The notes under the pieces were generated by a model. The model searched no databases. It was not told where the DNA came from and saw only the letters and a list, made by a program, of their open reading frames with translations. Both the position numbers and the translations under genes were made by a program. A DNA stretch of 64,000 nt. Origin: Persicirhabdus sediminis. GTDB lineage: Bacteria > Verrucomicrobiota > Verrucomicrobiia > Verrucomicrobiales > Akkermansiaceae. Position 1 is the stretch's first letter; each line of letters starts with the position of its first letter. The stretch is from contig NZ_JAENIM010000039.1 of NCBI RefSeq assembly GCF_016595495.1, forward strand, positions 558,939 through 622,938, read 5' to 3'. Shown piece by piece: positions 58,174 to 64,000 of this stretch.

Positions 58174-60177
58174 CTAGAGTGGTTTGGATTCGGTTGACGG
58201 CACGAATGGTGGCGCAGGTGGGCGAGATTTTCTTGGCTGCAGGCAGAGCAATGCTTCCGCAATCATGAACATCAACATGGCAAAGAGGAAGGCGCGCCAC
58301 GCTTGCTCAACTTGCGCTGAGCTGCCGGCTTGGTCGGCAAATAATAAATAATCGACGCCGTCGAGTAGCTGAGCGAGCTGGCTATCTTCAACCATCAGCC
58401 AGTCGTTTTCGCCAGCTGGTCGGTTGGCTGCCAATGTGCGATCACCCAATTTCCACACACCAGCGTGGTAGGCGGCTTGTGTGGAAATTGTTTCACCTTC
58501 AGTGCGGGTATCGAGACGCTCGCGGATTTCGCCCGGCTTGAGCTGCATTTGATTGCTGCCTGCGGTGGCTGAAAATGCCGAACCAAACCGCTGGCTGCCA
58601 TCTTCGATGAGTCGCTGAACCAGCGGCAATAAAACATCACCGTCAGCTAGGTTGGACCATTTGTAATCTGGCAGGGTGGTGAAGAAGATCGCCGTGCCAT
58701 TGCCCTGAATGCGACGTAATAATAGGGGCGATTTAGATTTGTCCCACTCAGCAAGAATGGCAGCGTCGCCAACTGGACGACGGTAGCGAATGGCTCGCAA
58801 TTTATCAACTCCCACGGCGCCGCCTTCAATGCCATTGCGCAGCGGGCCGTCGCCGCGGTCCCATTCGCTAACGATGTGGTAGCTGCCGCTAGCGGCTTGC
58901 ACGACATTTGCCCATTGGATGCCCAAAAAGCTTCCTTTGTCTTCGCCGTGTGGTGGGAAAAATAATACTTGGCCACCATTTTCGAGGTAGCTGGAAAGCA
59001 TGTCGGCATTTGCGCCCGTTGGCAGCTGAGCTTGCCAAATGATCATAGCGGCATCCTCCCAGCTGATGGTGTGGGCGCGAGTAGCGGTGACAACTTCCAC
59101 TTCTTGGCTGCCGTAGCCAGGAGGCGCGGCAGCGATTTTCAGCCAATCAGCGGATTCACCAATGCTCTCGGTGACCACCCAGCTGCGTGTTGGTGCATCT
59201 TCGCCGTAGGCAAAATAATAGACGTTATCGCTCGGGTTGGTGTCAGCTGGAATGGCAACAAATCCATGACCGCCATCGGCCTGACCGCCGAGCGGTAGGC
59301 GTTTTTGGAAGCGGATCGAGCCGCCATTGATGGTGACTTTATCTGAGTTGCGCGAGCCATTAATGCTGTAGGTGATTGGGATCGAGGTGGCTACCAGCTC
59401 GCTGCTGCGTGTGAGTTCGATGTCGAGCAATAATGCATCGTCCTGACGTGTGGTGGAGGTCACTTTGATGCTATAATTTGAGCTAGAAACTTCTGGCTGT
59501 CCGAGGATGCGCAGTCTTGTGGTAGCTGGCAGATCTTGCATGCCAGCGCGCACAGCTGCCCACCGGCTTGCTTGTGGTTCCCAGTCATTGGCCTGCAAAT
59601 CTGAGGCGACCCAGATTTCTGTGCGGCCCGTATTTACATCCATCATGTAGTCGATGGCGCGCAAGATGAGCTCGGGGATATTGGCTGCGGTATCGGTTGC
59701 TTTGGCGGCGTCGAGCTCAAGCAGAACCTCTGGCGAGTCGACGTCGATAATTTCGCCGCCAGCGCTTTCAATAAGCACCAACTTTGGATGGTTGAGCTCA
59801 GCAATCGCAGCAGCCGCTTTTTCCAGCGCAGCTTGGCGTTTGCTGGTGCGTCCGTCAGCGGATTGCATTTCCATGCTAGCTGAGCGGTCGAGAATGAGAA
59901 TGACGGTATCAAGTTTGCTGCCGCCCCAGCCAAATAGCCCACCAACAATGGGCTGAGCTAGCGCAAGAATGAGTCCGGCGATAGCCAGCGCGCGACAGGT
60001 GAGGATGATGATGTATTTGAGTTTCTTTTTGCCACGCGACTCACGAGTGGCTTTGAGAAGAAACTCCATCGCCGCCCACTGCACAGTGCGGTGGCGCCGG
60101 CGGTTGAGCAGGTGAATGATCACCGGCAAGCTGACAGCTAGCAGTCCCCATAGAATGGCTGGATTTAAAAAACTCAC
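58174..60177 (-). CDS. BatA/VWA-domain membrane protein
   Basis: A 667-residue protein starting at GTG 60177, with the BatA N-terminal signature: FLNPAILWGLLAVSLPVIIHLLNRRR, then VQWAAMEFLL and a second helix (ALAIAGLILALAQ). A VWA domain follows with the metal motif LDRSASMEM at about 96-104. The C-terminal region is beta-rich and ends in a helix (AFLFAMLMFMIAEALL). The gene lies 27 bp after DUF58 and 8 bp before the second VWA gene. It is part of the MoxR-DUF58-BatA cluster, which in other bacteria supports envelope integrity and stress survival. Confidence 0.87.
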   Translation of the reverse strand: MSFLNPAILWGLLAVSLPVIIHLLNRRRHRTVQWAAMEFLLKATRESRGKKKLKYIIILTCRALAIAGLILALAQPIVGGLFGWGGSKLDTVILILDRSASMEMQSADGRTSKRQAALEKAAAAIAELNHPKLVLIESAGGEIIDVDSPEVLLELDAAKATDTAANIPELILRAIDYMMDVNTGRTEIWVASDLQANDWEPQASRWAAVRAGMQDLPATTRLRILGQPEVSSSNYSIKVTSTTRQDDALLLDIELTRSSELVATSIPITYSINGSRNSDKVTINGGSIRFQKRLPLGGQADGGHGFVAIPADTNPSDNVYYFAYGEDAPTRSWVVTESIGESADWLKIAAAPPGYGSQEVEVVTATRAHTISWEDAAMIIWQAQLPTGANADMLSSYLENGGQVLFFPPHGEDKGSFLGIQWANVVQAASGSYHIVSEWDRGDGPLRNGIEGGAVGVDKLRAIRYRRPVGDAAILAEWDKSKSPLLLRRIQGNGTAIFFTTLPDYKWSNLADGDVLLPLVQRLIEDGSQRFGSAFSATAGSNQMQLKPGEIRERLDTRTEGETISTQAAYHAGVWKLGDRTLAANRPAGENDWLMVEDSQLAQLLDGVDYLLFADQAGSSAQVEQAWRAFLFAMLMFMIAEALLCLQPRKSRPPAPPFVPSTESKPL

Positions 60178-60204
60178 GCGTTGGCTTCTGGGTTACTCGG
60201 GTTG

Positions 60205-61101
60205 TTAATGGGATCCTTTGCGGCGGATGCGCGCTTCAAGGAAATCGTGGATGACTTTTTCAAAACTTTGATCGCTGGTGACCAATCGATAATCGGCAGC
60301 GACGTCGTGACATTTGATTTCTACCTGCTGGAGGAAGGCTGTCATGGCGGCTTTGTATTCGTCGGCAATTAATACCGGCTCAGCTACCACCGTGGTTTTA
60401 TCTTCCATGTCGACAAACCGATGTGGTCGCTGGAAATTGAAATCAATCTCCGCGCGATCAATCAGGTGGAAAACCGCGATGTCGTGTTTGCGGAATTTGA
60501 GGTGCTGGAGCGCATCGGCTAGTTCTTCGGTATCGCAGAATAAATCCGACATGATGAAAACCATGCTGCGCTGGGGAAGTTTGTCCGCCAGTAGATGCAG
60601 TGCATCAACAAGCCCAGTTTGGCCAGCTGGTTTGGTTTTCGCCAGGGTATCAAAAATATGGTTAAGGTGGGCAGCGCGGCGGCTCGGTGGCACTTCGATG
60701 TTGATTTTATCTGAGCAGACAGAAAGGCCAGCGGCATCACCTTGATCGACCAGCAAGTAGGCGAGGTGAGCAATCAGCTGGCGCGCCATCTGCACACGCG
60801 AATCATTGGCTCCTTGGAAATCCATCGAGCCACTAGAATCGAGTACAAAATACCCACGCATGTTGGTATCCGCTTCAAATTCCTTGATATAGTAGCGATC
60901 TGAGCGCGCGTAGGCTTTCCAGTCGAGTCGGCGAGTATCATCACCTTGCACGTACTTGCGGTACTCGGCAAATTCTACCGAGGACCCGCGGTGCGGCGAG
61001 CGGTGACGACCAGCGACATTGCCAGACATCGGCTGGCGCGACTCCATTGGCAAAATGCCAAGTCGCACAAGAACTTCATGATCGAGGAAATCGTATTTCA
61101 C
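60205..61101 (-). CDS. DUF58 protein (MoxR partner)
   Basis: A 298-residue soluble protein of the DUF58 family, starting at GTG 61101. Its signature FAEYRKYVQGDDTRRLDWKAYARSDRYYIKEFEAD lies at about 43-78, followed by a VWA-like fold with DSSGSMDF (metal site) near 88-95. DUF58 proteins are the usual partners of MoxR ATPases. It starts 41 bp after moxR and ends 27 bp before the BatA-like gene, so it sits in the middle of the operon. Confidence 0.92.
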   Translation of the reverse strand: MKYDFLDHEVLVRLGILPMESRQPMSGNVAGRHRSPHRGSSVEFAEYRKYVQGDDTRRLDWKAYARSDRYYIKEFEADTNMRGYFVLDSSGSMDFQGANDSRVQMARQLIAHLAYLLVDQGDAAGLSVCSDKINIEVPPSRRAAHLNHIFDTLAKTKPAGQTGLVDALHLLADKLPQRSMVFIMSDLFCDTEELADALQHLKFRKHDIAVFHLIDRAEIDFNFQRPHRFVDMEDKTTVVAEPVLIADEYKAAMTAFLQQVEIKCHDVAADYRLVTSDQSFEKVIHDFLEARIRRKGSH

Positions 61102-61142
61102 AGGAAAGTATTTTCAGCCGGTATGGGTTTGCTGCGGGTCGA

Positions 61143-62225
61143 TTACTGGGCGCCGTCGTGCATTTCATCCACCAGACGTTTCACCACGACGGTAGAATTC
61201 ATGCCCTGAGATTCAGCAGCGAAGTTGGTGATCACGCGGTGGCTAAGCACTGGGCGAGCAACCGCCTCGATGTCTTCCAGCCGTGCCATGTACGATCCAT
61301 GTAGCGCAGCGCGAGCTTTTGCACCGAGAATGAGATACTGCACCGCACGTGGGCCAGCACCCCAGCCGACGTAATCTTTCACCCACTGCGGAGTGGTTTC
61401 CAGACCGGGGCGAGTTTTGCGCACGATCTCCACGGCATACTCGTAGATGTGCTCAGGCACAGGCACGCGGCGAACTAGCTCTTGGAAAGCAATGACCTGC
61501 TCGGCGTGTAAAATGTGATCCAGAGTGACTTTGCCAGCGCCTGTGGTTTCACGGGCAATGCGCAGTTCTTCTTCGTGGCTTGGGTATTCAAATTCGATAA
61601 GGAACATGAAGCGGTCGAGCTGCGCTTCCGGCAGCGGGTAAGTACCTTCTTGTTCGATCGGGTTCTGGGTAGCTAATACAAAAAATGGAGGCGCCAGTTT
61701 ATAGGTATCACCAAGCACGGTCACCTTGTGTTCCTGCATCGCCTCAAGCATCGCTGACTGAGTTTTAGCGGGCGCACGGTTGATCTCATCAGCCAGCACC
61801 AGATTGGCAAATACTGGACCTTTGATGAACTCAAACTGACGCTTGCCGCCAGCGGCTTCCTGAAGAATGTCAGTGCCTGTAATGTCAGCTGGCATCAGAT
61901 CCGGTGTAAACTGGATGCGGCTGAAGCTCAGGTTCATGGTCTCGGCTACAGATGAAACCAATAGCGTTTTAGCTAGTCCAGGCACACCCATAAGCAGCGC
62001 GTGACCGCGAGCGAAAAGTGCAATCGCCAGCTGCTCAATGACTTGCTCTTGGCCAATGATGACTTTGCCTAGCTCGTCTTTAAATGCCTGGTAAACACGA
62101 CCCAGTTCATCAATCGCTGCTACGTCATCGTCAGGTAAACCACTTGGGTTACTAATGCTTGGTGTTTCTTCAGCTGGTGATAGATCTTCAGCTGGTGTAT
62201 CTGGGGCAGGTTTAAAATCGTCCAT
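61143..62225 (-). CDS. MoxR-family AAA ATPase
   Basis: A 360-residue AAA+ ATPase of the MoxR family, a chaperone-like factor that matures VWA-containing partners. Motifs: Walker A GVPGLAKTLL (about 79-88), Walker B VLADEINRAPAKTQSAMLEAMQE, sensor ATQNPIEQEGTYPLPEAQLDRF, and GAGPRAVQYLILGAKARA in the C-terminal lid. The first ~40 residues are low-complexity and Pro/Glu-rich. It heads the operon MoxR - DUF58 - BatA-like - VWA, with GTG starts in the three downstream genes and ATG here. Confidence 0.95.
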   Translation of the reverse strand: MDDFKPAPDTPAEDLSPAEETPSISNPSGLPDDDVAAIDELGRVYQAFKDELGKVIIGQEQVIEQLAIALFARGHALLMGVPGLAKTLLVSSVAETMNLSFSRIQFTPDLMPADITGTDILQEAAGGKRQFEFIKGPVFANLVLADEINRAPAKTQSAMLEAMQEHKVTVLGDTYKLAPPFFVLATQNPIEQEGTYPLPEAQLDRFMFLIEFEYPSHEEELRIARETTGAGKVTLDHILHAEQVIAFQELVRRVPVPEHIYEYAVEIVRKTRPGLETTPQWVKDYVGWGAGPRAVQYLILGAKARAALHGSYMARLEDIEAVARPVLSHRVITNFAAESQGMNSTVVVKRLVDEMHDGAQ

Positions 62226-62540
62226 GTAATGATTGATGAAAGTTAACTTTTAATACAAGTACACTACGGAGATGTGTTCATTTGTCGAGAGGGGAAAGGT
62301 GAGAAATTTTTGTCTGATGCAGAATTTCCACTGAGCGGCAATGGATGATACGCATTATCTAGCTGATTCCTTCTAGCTAAATGAGTCAATGACTTGGCAT
62401 TGGTTTGTAGGTGATGAATCGATCGGTAGCTGGATTTCTAGCTAAATCGAGTCCGTATTTGTGCCTCGATCTGCAGGGCGCCGAGATGTTGGTTTCTGCC
62501 TATTAGGCGATGGCTCTGCATCTGCGTAGTCGGTAATCGT

Positions 62541-62554
62541 TGTGACCTGTCACG
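62541..62554. promoter_or_regulatory. TGTGACCTGTCACG inverted repeat, site 3
   Basis: Matches the other copies at 13 of 14 positions; the last base is G. It lies 316 bp upstream of the moxR ATG. Confidence 0.5.
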
Positions 62555-63532
62555 CGCTCAAATTACCTCAATCGGCGCGTAAGCCAGCTGATGATTGAGA
62601 TCAAATTTTCTCAGATCAGAATATTCATCATTTCTAGATTTCCAGCTAGCTTTTACGGGGTGAGCGCGAAATGACACGGGGCAAATGTGATGCCGCAGGG
62701 GCGAGTGGCCGCGTTTTCATCAAATCGTCGACCAGCTGAAAAGTTAAAGAAGAAAACTGCGGCTGTTAGGATGAATCGGTCCGCGGATAAGCATTGAGCA
62801 TGGGGGCTAACAGAAAGTGATGGGCCTTTATTGATACCCATTGGCTAGCTTGTTTGCATGAGGCTCAAATCAACAGCGTCCAAGGCGCTCGATCACCAGC
62901 CTGCAGAGTGTATTACAAATCTTCAATCAATCCCCCGTTAGTGCTAAGTCACTCTAAGCGGTCTACTTATGCATCATTGTTACTAAATAAAGTAAGCGTG
63001 ACGGGGCTGAAATCCACCGAATCATTATGTGCTGCGCCACGACATCATAGCTGACTCAAGATTTCAGCAAAGATTACACGCTCTAAGTTATGCAAAATAA
63101 GTAAATATAACGCGTAAGATCACGAATTATCAATATTAGCGACGATTTTATAAATGGCGACAGCTGAAAAAATAGTAATTTGCGACAGGCGGAATCCTTA
63201 CTTCAGCTAGATGGTCAAGATATGGTTGATCTGTAGCCAAGCTCATTCATTCAGCCCAAATCGTACATGATGGGTCTGTCAACTGGCTTCGACGCCGGCC
63301 TGTTCATTATTGGTGACAAATCGGCATGTTGAAAATCCCATCTGTTAGTCATCTCATGCCTATAGTGTAGGTTTTTTGTATTTAGCTCTGCGGGTAATAC
63401 CGATTTCAATGTGCTGGTGATAAGCTTGCTTGATGTGAGTTTTGAACAAATCCAGTGTGTCTGCCGGAGGTGACGAATGATGCAAAATGGATTGCGGTTT
63501 GCTCGTGGCAAAATCTGACAGCGAAAACGAGC

Positions 63533-63546
63533 TGTGACAAGTCACA
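63533..63546. promoter_or_regulatory. TGTGACAAGTCACA inverted repeat, site 4
   Basis: A perfect copy of the arms TGTGAC/GTCACA with AA at the centre, in the gene-poor end of the window. Confidence 0.5.
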
Positions 63547-63684
63547 ATGTTCATTAATTATTTATAATTAAGATTACCAAAATACGCTGATTTCACCGCC
63601 AATCTGTGAATGGTAATCCAGCTGATTCTCACCAAAACCCCAGAGGCCGATTCACACCATGCAGGCAGAAACAAGCTGTATCCT

Positions 63685-64000
63685 AGCCAGCTGGAAGTAT
63701 CTGTACTATACAGGTACTTTTTACGATCTGGACTGGGAGTGGTCCGCGCGTGGAGGGATTGATCCTTTGCTTGAAATTGGCAGATGAAGCAGGGGGAGAA
63801 TTTTTCCGACGCACTCGACTCGCTACATGCGCTCGAATGGGCGAATGGTTGAGTATCTGCACGAGCCCAAGTTTCTACATGAGATGCATAAGCTTGCGAT
63901 ACTCGTGATGCTCGTGAAACTGGTGAGCCCGACTTCTTGCACACGAATTGGCATAGATCTCGATTGAGAGTCAGCCAGCTGGAAGTATCTGTACTATACA
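63685..64000. repeat. 28-bp direct repeat, 288 bp apart, running off the window
   Basis: AGCCAGCTGGAAGTATCTGT followed by ACTATACA occurs at 63685-63712 and 63973-64000, identical over 28 bp. The second copy touches the window edge, so the repeat may be longer, either a tandem repeat with a 288-bp unit or the flanks of an insertion. In the plus-strand frame the first copy reads ..SWKYLYYTGTFYDLDWEW and meets a stop 18 codons later, like a decayed gene fragment. Confidence 0.75.

Larger units (their letters stand above)
62226..64000. other. Gene-poor region at the window's end
   Basis: About 1.77 kb upstream of moxR with no credible gene. Open frames are short or lack codon bias; one of 128 codons (63558-63944, minus strand) crosses the direct repeat and is not convincing. 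It contains two TGTGAC-NN-GTCAC palindromes, a TTTCCAGCTAGC word near 62639 and a 28-bp direct repeat. Confidence 0.5.

Noticed and set aside
63558..63944. 128-codon minus-strand frame near the window end
   Set aside because: Ser/Cys/Arg-rich composition without any motif, no ribosome site, and it runs through the 28-bp repeat; treated as non-coding.

Overview
The window looks like chromosomal DNA of a member of the Verrucomicrobiota (Verrucomicrobiae, Rubritalea/Akkermansia-like). This rests on gene content rather than a marker gene. The content includes two secreted GH29 alpha-L-fucosidases, a PEP-CTERM exosortase substrate, a Tat-exported alkaline phosphatase, a surface/stress MoxR-DUF58-BatA-type operon, a DUF6172 protein, and dispersed GC-rich palindromic repeats with a RAYT transposase. 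No rRNA or tRNA gene is visible.

Layout. 1-10 kb: 3' part of a K+/H+ antiporter, alkaline phosphatase, then a minus-strand block mfd - parvulin chaperone - pdxA - recQ. 10-18 kb: small lipoprotein, amidase, a GT35 phosphorylase homologue, PEP-CTERM protein, DUF6172 protein, SDR dehydrogenase and thiC with an upstream TPP riboswitch. 18-20.4 kb: a REP/RAYT island, with two arrays of ~223-bp units in opposite orientation around a 150-aa Y1 transposase. 20.4-23.2 kb: a tight five-gene minus-strand operon (nrdR, an ATP-cone-like protein, HIT protein, exonuclease III, a duplicated zinc-finger protein) behind two NrdR-box-like sites. 23.5-30.3 kb: acyltransferase, GNAT, ispH, YwaF-like protein, NDH-2 and pyruvate kinase. 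30.6-40.1 kb: two fucosidases bracketing thiG, menD, zwf and opcA. 40-46.7 kb: unknown membrane/envelope proteins, HdeD-like protein, then rpsO-pnp. 47-48.6 kb: a second palindromic-repeat array without a transposase. 48.7-51.3 kb: an MBL-fold hydrolase, an orphan Phd/YefM antitoxin, a duplicated hydrolase 3' end, and a YhcG-type PDDEXK nuclease. 51.8-55.5 kb: transketolase followed by a RpiB-GlyA fusion. 55.9-62.2 kb: MoxR-DUF58-BatA-VWA operon. 62.2-64 kb: nearly gene-free DNA ending in a direct repeat.

How the genes fit together. Central carbon metabolism is well represented: zwf and opcA (oxidative pentose phosphate), tkt and rpiB (non-oxidative branch), pyk, and a GT35 homologue. Cofactor genes are scattered: thiC, thiG, pdxA, menD and ispH. 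The fucosidases point to growth on fucose-containing glycans such as mucin or algal fucoidan.

The most unusual signals are non-coding. (1) A palindrome close to TTTCCAGCTAGCTGGAAA recurs just after stop codons. (2) A TGTGAC-NN-GTCAC inverted repeat occurs four times, always between genes. (3) The REP hairpins show compensatory base-pair changes between arrays. (4) Two inserts, the REP/RAYT island and the antitoxin, sit directly after a gene's stop codon and carry beyond them a second, synonymously diverged copy of that gene's 3' end. (5) Protein-level oddities are the RpiB-GlyA fusion, a phosphorylase homologue lacking the PLP lysine, and an ATP-cone-like protein encoded next to NrdR.
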